A stretch of DNA of 64,000 bases from Phycisphaerae bacterium RAS1 (GTDB taxonomy: Bacteria > Planctomycetota > Phycisphaerae > UBA1845 > Fen-1342), in assembly GCA_007859745.1 (NCBI GenBank), contig SMLU01000001.1, positions 3,100,001 through 3,164,000 on the forward strand. The letters run 5' to 3'. The notes under the pieces are model-generated. The model did not search any database. It was not told where the DNA came from and saw only the letters and a program-made list of their open reading frames with translations. A program made the position numbers and the translations under genes. Position 1 is the stretch's first letter. Each line of letters begins with the position of its first letter. This document shows, piece by piece, positions 28,167 to 37,119 of this stretch.

Positions 28167-29098
28167 TTCAGACTCCGCGTAAGAGTCAATACCGCCGCCA
28201 GCGCCGCAAGAACCGATGCACTCGCCAGCAGCAGCGGCACGCGATTCAGACGCAGCCGCGCCATGGTTGATTCGATGACGCCGACCAGCACGGCTAGTGC
28301 GGCGAGCTCCAGAAACCGCAGCGGCACATCGACCCACAAAGGCCAGCCCGGATGCGGAATCGCCGCGTGAAGCAGGATGGACCCCAGCAGCGTGAACTTG
28401 AGCGCCGCGGCGTACGTGATGTACGCGAAATCCGGGCCGCTGTGGTCCAGCACCATGACCTCGTGGATCATCGTCAGTTCGAGGTGCGTTGCCGGGTCGT
28501 CAACCGGCACGCGGCAGGTCTCGGTCAGCAGCACGATCATCAGGGCGCCGACGACCAGGAGCATAGCGGGTCCGGCGGTCGCCCACGCGGTGTAGAGCTG
28601 GCTGCCGATCATCTGACTGAGTTGCAGGCTCCCGGTCGCGATCGCCAGGACGGTGAATGAAAGGAAGAGCGCCGGTTCGGACATCGCGCCGAACGTCACC
28701 TCGCGGGATGCTCCCATCCCTTCAAAGCTGCTGCCGGTATCCATGGCGGCCAGCACGGTGAGCATCCGTGCGAGCGCAAAAAGATAGGCCACCAGAATCA
28801 GGTCGCCGGCGAATCCCAGCGGCGCGTCGGACGACAGGACGGGAATGAGCGTTGCGGCGGTCAGCATCGCGGCCAGGTTTACGATCGGGCCGGCGCGAAA
28901 AATCCAGGTCGTCGTCTGGCTGTAGACGACGCCCTTGCGCATCAGCTTGTGAAGGTCATAGTAGGGCTGGAGCCAGGGCGGGCCGTCCCGACCGCCGAAC
29001 CACGCTTTCGTTTTCACGATGGCGCCCAGCAGCAGCGGCGGCAGCGCCAGCACCAATGCCGCCTCTGGAATAGCCGCAACGACGCGCAGCGCGTTCAC
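28163..29098 (-). CDS. HyfC/HycD-like (NuoH-type) membrane anchor
   Basis: 311 aa, about eight helices. NuoH-family features: RDGPPWLQPYYDLHKLMRKG, ALARMLTVLAAMDTGSSFEGMG, TETCRVPVDDPATHLELTMIHEVMVLDHSGPD is present in shorter recognisable pieces with the conserved acidic residues. This subunit joins the cytoplasmic arm to the membrane arm in complex I-like enzymes. The GTG at 29098 gives a GTGA overlap with the upstream HyfB-like gene, with GGAG 8 bases before it. Confidence 0.88.
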   Translation of the reverse strand: MNALRVVAAIPEAALVLALPPLLLGAIVKTKAWFGGRDGPPWLQPYYDLHKLMRKGVVYSQTTTWIFRAGPIVNLAAMLTAATLIPVLSSDAPLGFAGDLILVAYLFALARMLTVLAAMDTGSSFEGMGASREVTFGAMSEPALFLSFTVLAIATGSLQLSQMIGSQLYTAWATAGPAMLLVVGALMIVLLTETCRVPVDDPATHLELTMIHEVMVLDHSGPDFAYITYAAALKFTLLGSILLHAAIPHPGWPLWVDVPLRFLELAALAVLVGVIESTMARLRLNRVPLLLASASVLAALAAVLTLTRSLN

Positions 29099-31263
29099 TT
29101 TGACACTCCGTCGACCGTTTGCGTAGCGCTGCCGGCCGCCCCCGCCTCCGAACCGTGCGATGAGAGCGATTCGATGCAGAAGACGACGAGCAACGTCAAT
29201 ACGAGGAAGGCCATGTACATGTGAATCCGTCCCTGCCGCAGCGCTGCAACCATGCCGGTCGCCAGCGTACGCAGCGGTCCCACGCGGCCCGGCGCTACGC
29301 CCGGCTCCGATTCCAAGGCGGGCTCTCCCGTCCACGAGACAGTCCGGACCATTCGAAACGCGCGGCTCACACCCCCAAGCAGGGGCGCAAAGAAGTCGTG
29401 TTCGGCCATGTCTGGTGTGTGGGTTTCGAGTTGGGCATGCCCGGCGAATGTGCCGGTCGGCGCCGCGAGTTTGCGATCCGGCCAGATCAGGTGGCGCAGG
29501 CTCTGGATGAGCGGCCACGCGAACGACGATGCAGAGTATTGCATGCGCGCCGAAGGCCAGGAGAATCCGCATCCCCACGTCGCGCCCGCCGGGGCCGGTT
29601 CGGCCAGATTGCGCCGCAGGAGGGTTCGCCGCGTAATCGCCAGCGCCGCGACGCCCGCCAGCAGAACCGCGGCCAGCATGCTCAGTTGCGTCGCCGGCGC
29701 GAGCGTCGACTGCGTTGAGCGCGCGAACTCTCCCCCGTTCAAGCCGCTTACGGCCCCCACGCCGGCCGCGGTAAGCGGAACGAAGACCCCGGGCAACACG
29801 CCGATGCCGATGCAGAGCAGCGCGGGGATCATCATTCCCACGCACATGGCTCGCGGCGTCGGATGAGCCGGGAGCGTCGCATCTCGCGGCTGCCCGAGGA
29901 ACACGACGCTGAAGACCTTGGCAAAGCACGCCAGCGCCAACCCGCCCATGAGCGCCAGCGACATCGCCGCCATCGCAGCCATGCCGGCCGACCAGCGCGA
30001 CGTGTTCATCGCGCCCCCGAACAGCGATCCGTAGAGAATCCACTCACTGACAAAGCCGTTGAAGGGGGGCAGGCCGCAGATCGAGATGGCCGCAACGAGG
30101 AACAGCGCCGCGTTGACGGGCGTCCTGCGGGAAAGTCCGCCGAGCCGCTCAATATCCCCCGTGCCGGTGGCGTGAATGACGGCCCCGGCCGAGAGAAACA
30201 GCAGTCCCTTGAATAGCGCGTGATTCAATACGTGCAGCAGCGCCGCGCCGTAGCCGAGCGCGACCAGCGCCGGCAGGCCGAGCGTCTGGCCGAGCATCCC
30301 CATGCCGATGCCCAGACCGATGATCCCGATGTTCTCCACGCTGTGATAGGCCAGCAGCCGTTTGATGTCGTGCTGCGCGAGTGCGTAAAGCACACCCAGA
30401 ACGCCGCTGACCATCGCAAACAGGAGCATCACGACGGCGCAGCCGGTCGGCAGGCTGGGCAGCCAGCCAAGCAGGCGCAGCAAGCCATAGATGCCGGCCT
30501 TGATGACGACGCCCGAAAGCAGCGCCGAAACCGGACTGGGCGCGGCGGGATGCGCCACCGGCAGCCAGACGTGCATCGGCATGAGGCCGGCCTTCGTTCC
30601 AAATCCGAGCAACCCGAGCAGGAATAGCACGGTGCTGGCGCCAGGATCGGCCCCCTGAAGCGCGGCGCGAAAAGCATGCAGATTCGTGGTTCCCGCGGCG
30701 GCGACGAGCATCCCGAAAAGCGGAAGGACGAAGAGCGCCGTGCCCAGGTGGTTCGCAATCAGATAGACCCACGCCGCGCGACGCACTTCCTCCTGGCGAT
30801 GGTGAAAGAGAATGAGGAAGAACGAGCCCAGCATCATCAGTTCCCAGGCAAACAGGAACAGCGCCGCATCGTCGGCCGTGACCACGAGGATGAGCGCGGC
30901 GACCAGAACGCACAGGAATGCGCCGAGGGATGGAACCGGCGCTCGGCCAATCTCGGCCTGCAGGTACGCCCACGAGTAGATGGCGACGGCGACGCTCACC
31001 AGGGCAATGGTGACCAGGAACCATGCCGACAGACCGTCCAGGGCCAGTCGAGCTTCTCCCAATGGCATGGGCCAGTGGACCGTTGTCACGGGCGCGTCTC
31101 CGTCCTGCAGCAGGCAGGGCAGCCCGGCGGCCAGACAGAGAACCGACGCGCAGGAGATTGAGAACATTGCGACCAGCAACGCGACACGCGGCATCCGCCA
31201 AAGCAGTGCGGACAACGTGGCGCCGCCAACAAGCACGGCCAGGCTGGCGAGGATCGCGGTCAC
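29095..31263 (-). CDS. HyfB-like antiporter subunit, second tandem copy
   Basis: 722 aa, NuoL/HyfB type. The core ion-translocating motifs are FLFAWELMMLGSFFLILF, GFGTKAGLMPMHVWLPVAHP and LLAYHSVENIGIIGLGIG. After ~14 helices comes a long tail with WGCGFSWPSARMQYSASSF, seen in HyfB C-termini, and a last helix MAFLVLTLLVVFCIE. The GTG at 31263 overlaps the previous gene (GTGA). It is clearly homologous to the gene at 31260-33359 over its full length, including the tail motif, so the pair is a duplication. Confidence 0.88.
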   Translation of the reverse strand: MTAILASLAVLVGGATLSALLWRMPRVALLVAMFSISCASVLCLAAGLPCLLQDGDAPVTTVHWPMPLGEARLALDGLSAWFLVTIALVSVAVAIYSWAYLQAEIGRAPVPSLGAFLCVLVAALILVVTADDAALFLFAWELMMLGSFFLILFHHRQEEVRRAAWVYLIANHLGTALFVLPLFGMLVAAAGTTNLHAFRAALQGADPGASTVLFLLGLLGFGTKAGLMPMHVWLPVAHPAAPSPVSALLSGVVIKAGIYGLLRLLGWLPSLPTGCAVVMLLFAMVSGVLGVLYALAQHDIKRLLAYHSVENIGIIGLGIGMGMLGQTLGLPALVALGYGAALLHVLNHALFKGLLFLSAGAVIHATGTGDIERLGGLSRRTPVNAALFLVAAISICGLPPFNGFVSEWILYGSLFGGAMNTSRWSAGMAAMAAMSLALMGGLALACFAKVFSVVFLGQPRDATLPAHPTPRAMCVGMMIPALLCIGIGVLPGVFVPLTAAGVGAVSGLNGGEFARSTQSTLAPATQLSMLAAVLLAGVAALAITRRTLLRRNLAEPAPAGATWGCGFSWPSARMQYSASSFAWPLIQSLRHLIWPDRKLAAPTGTFAGHAQLETHTPDMAEHDFFAPLLGGVSRAFRMVRTVSWTGEPALESEPGVAPGRVGPLRTLATGMVAALRQGRIHMYMAFLVLTLLVVFCIESLSSHGSEAGAAGSATQTVDGVSK

Positions 31264-33359
31264 GGGGCCCCGCCATTTCCCGGCAGAATCGCCGGCATCG
31301 GCCCGGCGGACCGAATCGCGCTTGTTGACGCGGTTTCCGTTTTCAGTCGTGCGTTCGAGAATGGCGAATACCACGCCTCAACCGCAAAGACGGTCAAGAG
31401 CGTGGCGACGATGTACATGAGATAAAGCTGAACGCGGCCGTGCTGGAGCGGCCACAGTCGCTCGCAGGCCCGCGCGATCAGGAGAAAGGCCGGTCGATAG
31501 CCGAATTGGACGGCGGCGTCGGCCGTTTGCGTGCTCAGGCTGCTCTCGGCGGCGAAACTGCCCGACGGCCGCATCGCGTCGCGCCGCGATCGCAACAAAT
31601 CGCGGAAGCTGTGAACCAGGTCCCACGCATACGACGATCCCGTGTACTGCATGCGCGGCGTTGGCGCGGCGTAGCCGCATCCCCACGTCACTTGCCGGCC
31701 CACCATTTCGGGCCGACTCTGGCGGCGGCGAAGGACGACCAGCCCGGCGCCGACGCCGATGACCAGCAAGGACATGCCGCTGACCCAGCCCAGGGGCGAC
31801 AGAATCGTATCCAGGTACTCCTGCGCAGCGCCGCGCGGCCCGCCAATGACGGTCAGGGGCGCTTCAAACACCCTGCCGAGGAGCGGCGCGCCAAGCGCGG
31901 CCATGATACATCCCAACGCCAGCAGGGACATTCCGGCTTGCATGGACAGGGGCGTCGCGTGGACCTGCACGCCGGCGTCGCGCGGCTCGCCCAGGAACAT
32001 CACGCCGAAAAGCTTCGAGAATCCCGCCAGCGCCAACCCGCCCATCAGCGCCAGCGCCGCCACGCCGACCAGCGCGAAAGCCGCAACCAGCAGCGAGTTC
32101 AGCGCCGCGCCGCGCAGCAGGCCGCTGTAGATCAGGAATTCCCCCACAAATCCGTTGAGCGGCGGCAACGCGCAGATGGCCGCGCACCCGATCCCGAACA
32201 GCGCGGCGTTCCGCGGGTCGCGCCGCGCCAGACCGCCCAGCCGCTCGATGTCGCCGACGTTGGTTGCGTGCAGGACGGCTCCCGCCGACAAGAACAAAAG
32301 CCCCTTGAACAGGGCGTGATTCAGCACGTGAACCAAGGCGCCGCCGAAACCGAGCACCGCCAGCACAGGCTGATGCGTCGCCCGGCCGAGCATTCCGAGC
32401 CCGATTCCGAGGACGATGATGCCGATGTTCTCGACGCTGGAGTAGGCCAGCATGCGCTTGTACTGCCGCTGGGTCAGCGCGTACAGAATCCCCATCAAGC
32501 CTGTGACGACCGCGAACCCCACCACGACCAGCGCGCACCAGCGCGGCAGCGGCGGAAGCCAGGAAATCAGCCGCAGCAGCCCGTAGATGCCGGTCTTGAT
32601 CACCACGCCGGACATCAGCGCTGATACGGGGCTGGGAGCGACAGGATGCGCCTCGGGCAACCACACATGCATCGGCATGATCCCCGCCTTGGCGCCGAAG
32701 CCCAGCAGCCCCAGGAAAAACAGCAGGACGCATGTCGTCATTTGCGATGCGTCAAAGGCGCCCGCGAAACTGGCGAAGGAAGTCGAACCGGCTCGCGCCG
32801 CGAATACTCCGAAAGCGGGAATGACGCCGAAAGCCGTTCCGAGATGCGTGGCGACCAGGTACATCCACGCGCCATGCCGCGTCTGCGGGTCGCGATGATC
32901 AAGACCGACCAGCAGAAACGCCGACAGGCTCATCAGCTCCCAGCCGATCAGAAACAGAACGACGTCAGCCGCGCAAACGGCGATGACCATGCCCGCCACC
33001 AGAACGTTCAGCAGCGCGCCCACCGCCCATGTGGCCCCGTTGGGAATCGCGCTGAAAAAGTAACCCCAGGAGTAGATCGCGACCGCGGCGCTGACGAATC
33101 CGATCGCAAGCAGAAACCACGCCGACAAGCCGTCGATCATCAGTGACGCGGACCCAATGGGAAGCGGCCAGGCGACGCTCAGCGCCTGCGTCCTCGAAAC
33201 CGGCAGGAGCACCCGCATGGCCGCGCCGCAGCAAACCAGCCCGGCGACGCCGATGCAGCCGAGGGCGACTGCCAGCGCCGCGGGCGGGCGCCGCGCCATC
33301 ATGATCGAACCGACCGCACCGGCTGCCAGGAAGATGAGTGCCAGCGGCACTTCGATCAC
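31260..33359 (-). CDS. HyfB-like antiporter subunit, first tandem copy
   Basis: 699 aa, NuoL/HyfB type. Motifs: FLIGWELMSLSAFLLVGLD, GFGAKAGIMPMHVWLPEAHP, MLAYSSVENIGIIVLGIG and ALPPLNGFVGEFLIYS. The tail carries WGCGYAAPTPRMQYTGSSYAW, parallel to the second copy. The GTG at 33359 gives a GTGA overlap with the EIIA gene. It is the first structural gene of the membrane complex. Like its twin it keeps the TM5 Glu and TM7 Lys, so both copies could pump ions. Confidence 0.88.
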   Translation of the reverse strand: MIEVPLALIFLAAGAVGSIMMARRPPAALAVALGCIGVAGLVCCGAAMRVLLPVSRTQALSVAWPLPIGSASLMIDGLSAWFLLAIGFVSAAVAIYSWGYFFSAIPNGATWAVGALLNVLVAGMVIAVCAADVVLFLIGWELMSLSAFLLVGLDHRDPQTRHGAWMYLVATHLGTAFGVIPAFGVFAARAGSTSFASFAGAFDASQMTTCVLLFFLGLLGFGAKAGIMPMHVWLPEAHPVAPSPVSALMSGVVIKTGIYGLLRLISWLPPLPRWCALVVVGFAVVTGLMGILYALTQRQYKRMLAYSSVENIGIIVLGIGLGMLGRATHQPVLAVLGFGGALVHVLNHALFKGLLFLSAGAVLHATNVGDIERLGGLARRDPRNAALFGIGCAAICALPPLNGFVGEFLIYSGLLRGAALNSLLVAAFALVGVAALALMGGLALAGFSKLFGVMFLGEPRDAGVQVHATPLSMQAGMSLLALGCIMAALGAPLLGRVFEAPLTVIGGPRGAAQEYLDTILSPLGWVSGMSLLVIGVGAGLVVLRRRQSRPEMVGRQVTWGCGYAAPTPRMQYTGSSYAWDLVHSFRDLLRSRRDAMRPSGSFAAESSLSTQTADAAVQFGYRPAFLLIARACERLWPLQHGRVQLYLMYIVATLLTVFAVEAWYSPFSNARLKTETASTSAIRSAGPMPAILPGNGGAP

Positions 33360-34057
33360 CGTGCGCCCCCCCGGGCCTTGTCGGCCTGGAGCACGCGCCG
33401 CTCGATCTCCGCCGATTTCGTGAGGATCGCGTCCTCGGCCGCCCGCCGGTCGAGCAGCTCGCGGAATTGGCCGTCTTGCAGGGCGAACATGAGGTGGCTG
33501 AGGAGCGTCAGGTGGATGTGCACGGTTGTGCTGATGATGACGAACAGAACCGTCACCGGTTTCTTGTCCAGTGCACGGTAGTCAATCGGCTGGCTGAGAA
33601 ATGCGAGCGAGACGCTGGGTTCGGCCAGGCCGAGCACGATCGGGCCGCGCGGGTGCGGAATCGCGACGCCGTTGCCAATGCCGGTGGAGCACAAAGCCTC
33701 GCGCGCCAGGAGCACGCTGAGCAGTTCGTCCCGGTCGATCTGCTCCGGCAGTTTCAGCCGCGCACACACTTCGCGCAGCGCCGAAGTCTTGTCGGTGCAG
33801 GGGACGTCCTGGAGAACTCCACCGCGCGCAAGGGCGCCTGTCAGCAGCAGGTCGCCGTCCGCCTGCTGGTTTTCATGAAAGAACTCGGGCGCGACCTTGA
33901 TGCTGCGCGCCGCCGCCCATTCGAGCAGCTCGACGCGGTTCAATCGATAGCGGTCCTTGACCCGGTAGCTCGGCAGCGTGCCGTTGCGAATCCACGCGTA
34001 GATCTGGTCCTCGTTGACATTGAGCATCCGTGCGGCGTCTTTGGCGGTCAGATCCAT
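33356..34057 (-). CDS. HTH-PTS EIIA (nitrogen/fructose-type) fusion protein
   Basis: 233 aa. Residues 1-55 are an excisionase/MerR-type helix-turn-helix (TAKDAARMLNVNEDQIYAWI, then RYRLNRVELLEWA). Residues ~75-220 are a PtsN/FruA-like EIIA phosphocarrier with the phosphorylatable His135 in GNGVAIPHPR. No membrane sugar permease is encoded, so it is probably regulatory. GGGAG lies 8 bases before ATG 34057. It sits 11 bases after aspS and overlaps the first HyfB-like gene (GTGA). This makes it a likely sensor of PEP/carbon state or a controller of the membrane complex. That link is inference from gene order. Confidence 0.82.
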   Translation of the reverse strand: MDLTAKDAARMLNVNEDQIYAWIRNGTLPSYRVKDRYRLNRVELLEWAAARSIKVAPEFFHENQQADGDLLLTGALARGGVLQDVPCTDKTSALREVCARLKLPEQIDRDELLSVLLAREALCSTGIGNGVAIPHPRGPIVLGLAEPSVSLAFLSQPIDYRALDKKPVTVLFVIISTTVHIHLTLLSHLMFALQDGQFRELLDRRAAEDAILTKSAEIERRVLQADKARGGAR

Positions 34058-34068
34058 GACCGTGCTCC

Positions 34069-36060
34069 CTACTTCTTGGCCGGCAGCGCCGTGCGGATGA
34101 ACAGCTCGGCCAACTGCTTGTCGTCCACCGGGCTGGGCGCCTCCGTCAGCGGACAGAAGAACTCCTGCGTCTTCGGAAAGCTGAACGTGTCCAGCAGGCT
34201 GTCCAGTCCGTTCAGCAGCATCACCATGCGGTCCACGCCCATCGCGAACCCGCCGTGCGGCGGCGGACCGTGCCGCAGGGCTTCGAGCAGGAAGTTGAAC
34301 TTGAGCTTCTGCTCCTCGGGTGTCAGCCCCAGCAGACGGAAAATCTGCGCCTGAACGTCGCTGCGGTGAATACGGATGCTGCCGCCGGCCAGCTCGACGC
34401 CGTTGACGACCACGTCGTACGCCTTGGCGCGGACCTTCAGGGGGTCGCTCTCGAGCAGGTGCACGTCTTCGTCCATCGGCGCGGTGAACGGGTGATGCAC
34501 CGCGTAGTGCCGGCCGTCCTCGGCGTGATACTCCAGCAGCGGGAAATCGACCACCCACAGGAAATTCCACAGGCCCTTCGGAATCAGGTTGCGGCGGCGG
34601 GCGATCTCCTCGCGCAGCCGGGCGAGGAACTTGCAGACGTTGGCTTCGGTGTCGGCGGCGAAGAAGATGCAGTCGCCTGCATTCGCCCCGGTTGCGGCCA
34701 GTAGTTCGGCGGTGAGCGCCTCGTTAAAGAACTTGGCGACGCCCGTCTTCAGTTGTAGCCCGGCCGCCCCCGGCCGGTCCTGCAGCCCGGCCGCCCCCGG
34801 CCGGTCCTGCAGCCCGGCCGCCCCCGGCCGGTCCTGCAGCCCGGCCGCCCCCGGCCGGTCCTGCAGCCCGGCCGCCCCCGGCCTGAGTTCGCCGCTGTTG
34901 CCGACGGGACCGCCCGTGGGCGGGCGGGCTACATCGCCCGTGGGCGGGCGGGCTACATCGACCTTGACATACGGCAGCCCGCCGGCGCCGATTCCCTTCA
35001 GGATGTTCTGATAGCTGGTCTCGGCCTTTTCGATCTCGCTCTGCGAAATATCCGCGCCGCCGGGCACGACGACGCAGCGCACGCAGCCGCCTTTTTCGAT
35101 CGGGCCGGTGAACACCTTGAAATCCGTCTTGCGCGCGACCGCGGTCACGTCCCTGATCCGCAGATCGTAGCGCGTGTCGGGCCGGTCGATGCCATACTCC
35201 GCCATCGCCTGCGCATACGACATCCGCGGCAGCGGGTTGGGCAACTCGACGCCCAGCATCTCCTTCCACACCACCCGCAGATACCCCTCCGCAACCTTCA
35301 GGACGTCGTCCATCTGAATGTAGGACATCTCGACGTCGAGCTGCGTGAACTCGGGCTGGCGGTCCTTGCGGCTGTCCTCGTCGCGAAAGCAGCGGACGAT
35401 CTGCATGTACTTGTCGAAGCCGCTGATCATCAGGAGCTGCTTGAAAAGCTGCGGCGACTGCGGCAGGGCGTAGAACGTGCCGGGGTGCTTGCGCGACGGA
35501 ACGAGAAAGTCGCGAGCGCCCTCGGGCGTGCTCTTGGTCAGGAAGGGCGTTTCGATCTCGATGAAGCCCTGCTTGTCGAAATAATCGCGGATGAGCTTGA
35601 CCGCCTTGTGCCGCGAGATCAGCGCCTTCTGCATCACCGGCCGGCGCAGATCGAGATAGCGATATTGCAGCCGCAGCTCGTCGTTGACGTTGATCTCATC
35701 CTCAATCAGAAACCGCGGCGTCTCGGACGTGCTGAGAATGTCGATCTCGTGCACGTTGATCTCGACCGTGCCGGTTTTCATCTTCGGATTGACCATCTCG
35801 AGCGGACGGGCCGCGACCTCGCCCCGGATGCAGATGCAGAACTCGCTCCGCAGCCGGCCGGCGGTCTCGTGGGCTTTCGGATCGGTCTGCGGATTGAACT
35901 TGATCTGCACGATGCCCTCGCGGTCGCGCAGGTCGATGAAAATGATCCCGCCGTGATCCCGGCGGGTATGAACCCAGCCGGCGAGGACGACGGGCTGGCC
36001 GATCCGTGTCGGACCGACCTGACCGCAATAGCAGGACCGCTGATTGTAGGCAAGCGCCAC
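34069..36060 (-). CDS. aspS: Aspartyl-tRNA synthetase with in-frame repeat insertion
   Basis: Class II synthetase charging tRNA-Asp (possibly also tRNA-Asn). The N-terminal OB-fold shows GWVHTRRDHGGIIFIDLRD. Motif 2 is FRDEDSRKDRQPEFTQLD and motif 3 is GFAMGVDRMVMLL. At 663 aa it exceeds the usual ~590. The excess is residues ~364-434 in the GAD domain, made of two DVARPPTG units and five RPGAAGLQ(D) units encoded by intergenic-type repeats. The frame continues intact afterwards (KTGVAKFFNEAL), so the enzyme is presumably functional with an added loop. Start GTG 36060. Confidence 0.93.
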   Translation of the reverse strand: MALAYNQRSCYCGQVGPTRIGQPVVLAGWVHTRRDHGGIIFIDLRDREGIVQIKFNPQTDPKAHETAGRLRSEFCICIRGEVAARPLEMVNPKMKTGTVEINVHEIDILSTSETPRFLIEDEINVNDELRLQYRYLDLRRPVMQKALISRHKAVKLIRDYFDKQGFIEIETPFLTKSTPEGARDFLVPSRKHPGTFYALPQSPQLFKQLLMISGFDKYMQIVRCFRDEDSRKDRQPEFTQLDVEMSYIQMDDVLKVAEGYLRVVWKEMLGVELPNPLPRMSYAQAMAEYGIDRPDTRYDLRIRDVTAVARKTDFKVFTGPIEKGGCVRCVVVPGGADISQSEIEKAETSYQNILKGIGAGGLPYVKVDVARPPTGDVARPPTGGPVGNSGELRPGAAGLQDRPGAAGLQDRPGAAGLQDRPGAAGLQDRPGAAGLQLKTGVAKFFNEALTAELLAATGANAGDCIFFAADTEANVCKFLARLREEIARRRNLIPKGLWNFLWVVDFPLLEYHAEDGRHYAVHHPFTAPMDEDVHLLESDPLKVRAKAYDVVVNGVELAGGSIRIHRSDVQAQIFRLLGLTPEEQKLKFNFLLEALRHGPPPHGGFAMGVDRMVMLLNGLDSLLDTFSFPKTQEFFCPLTEAPSPVDDKQLAELFIRTALPAKK
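34756..34970. repeat. Tandem repeats inside aspS
   Basis: About five 27-bp units (CAGCCCGGCCGCCCCCGGCC plus GGTCCTG) at 34756-34885, a short unique stretch, then two 24-bp units containing CGGGCTACATCGCCCGTGGG. The first family is the same GTAGCCCGGCCG sequence found between genes at 49343. All units keep the aspS frame. Confidence 0.9.
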
Positions 36061-36282
36061 AGGCGTCTCCGGTTGGCGTTGGGAGCAAATTAAGCCGCGT
36101 ATCTTATCGACATTACGCCGTCATGGGCGAGTGGGCGGATCGCCGCGGCAGGGCGGCACGGATCTGTGCCGCAGCGGCGCCGCAGGGGTGCATCGGGTTT
36201 CGGACGGATATGCCCGCCGAGCCCCCCAAATATTGATCGTCACCCCCACCCCCTGCGCCCCGCTGCCCTTGTATGCAGGTCC

Positions 36283-36311
36283 TTGCGATGGTGCGCGGCC
36301 GGCCTTATCAT
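36283..36311 (+). promoter_or_regulatory. Candidate promoter of rpmI-rplT
   Basis: TTGCGA (4 of 6), a 17-bp spacer, TATCAT (5 of 6). The expected start near 36318 leaves a ~90-base leader before rpmI, room for the L20 autoregulation known elsewhere, though I did not establish a fold. The remaining part of 36061-36407 shows only a degenerate fragment of the two-hairpin repeat near 36210-36230. Confidence 0.5.
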
Positions 36312-36407
36312 CCCTGATTCGATATCGCTCGGGCCGGGCTGAGGGCCGCCGCATGGGCGCGGCGGCCGTATCCTCAGCCGCAGCAGCGTGGAGACAGGGA
36401 ACGGCGT

Positions 36408-36605
36408 ATGCACAAGCGTAAACCGCACAAGGGCCTGCAGAAGCGCGTGAAGGTGAGCGCGCGGGGCAAGATCGTGCGTCACCAGAGCTTCCGCGGGCAC
36501 CTGCTCAGCGGCAAGTCGGGCCGCCGCAAACAGCGCCTCCGCCGGCTCAGGACCGTCGAGGGCAAGTTCGCCCAGAAGCTGCGCATCGCGCTGTGCGTCG
36601 AGTAA
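36408..36605 (+). CDS. rpmI: 50S ribosomal protein bL35
   Basis: 65 aa, the normal bL35 length. It is very basic: KPHKGLQKRVKVSARGKI, HLLSGKSGRRKQRLR. It is the first gene of the conserved rpmI-rplT pair. In most bacteria infC precedes; here aspS lies divergently upstream and no infC is visible. Confidence 0.93.
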   Translation: MHKRKPHKGLQKRVKVSARGKIVRHQSFRGHLLSGKSGRRKQRLRRLRTVEGKFAQKLRIALCVE

Positions 36606-36650
36606 CGCCGCGTCGCCGCACGTTATCGAATCTGAGAGGAGCCATCTTCC

Positions 36651-37013
36651 ATGCCACGAGTAAGACCCGGCGCGGCCACCCGCCATCGTCGCAAGCGGAC
36701 GCTCAAGAAGGCCAGCGGTTTCTGGGGAACGCGCAGTAAGAAATTCCGCATTGCCAAACAGTTCGTTATCAAGGCCGGGCGATACGCGTTCCGCGACCGC
36801 CGGGCCAAGAAGCGCGACTTCCGCGGGCTGTGGATCATCCGCGTGACGGCCGCCTGCGAGGCGCGCGGGACTTCCTACAGTCGCTTCATGAGCGGACTCA
36901 AGAAAGCGAATATCCTGCTCAATCGCAAGATGCTGAGCGAGATCGCGATCCACGATGCGGCTGCGTTTGACAAGCTGGTGCAGCTCGTCGGCAAGGCCGC
37001 CAGCGCCGCGTAG
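36651..37013 (+). CDS. rplT: 50S ribosomal protein bL20
   Basis: 120 aa, usual length. Conserved MPRVRPGAATRHRRKRTLKK, GFWGTRSKKFRIAKQ and RRAKKRDFRGLWIIRV. GAGAGGAG lies upstream of the ATG, 45 bases after rpmI. It binds 23S rRNA early in assembly and represses its own operon in E. coli and Bacillus. Confidence 0.95.
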   Translation: MPRVRPGAATRHRRKRTLKKASGFWGTRSKKFRIAKQFVIKAGRYAFRDRRAKKRDFRGLWIIRVTAACEARGTSYSRFMSGLKKANILLNRKMLSEIAIHDAAAFDKLVQLVGKAASAA

Positions 37014-37054
37014 CATGGACTGCGGGGGACCGGCCTCTGAGCCTGCGAGGACCT

Positions 37055-37118
37055 GGGTGGGACGGGCGTCTCGCCCGTCCCTGCGCGACCAAGAACGGGC
37101 AAGATGCCCGTTCCACCC
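37055..37118. repeat. GGTGGGACGGGCGTC inverted repeat, copy 3
   Basis: GGGTGGGACGGGCGTCTC ... GGGCAAGATGCCCGTTCCACCC. Its end touches the first possible start codon of the hydrolase gene at 37120. Confidence 0.88.
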
Positions 37119-37119
37119 A

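Noticed and set aside
34756-34970. CRISPR array
   Set aside because: The 27-bp and 24-bp units are direct tandem copies without spacers and lie inside an open reading frame.
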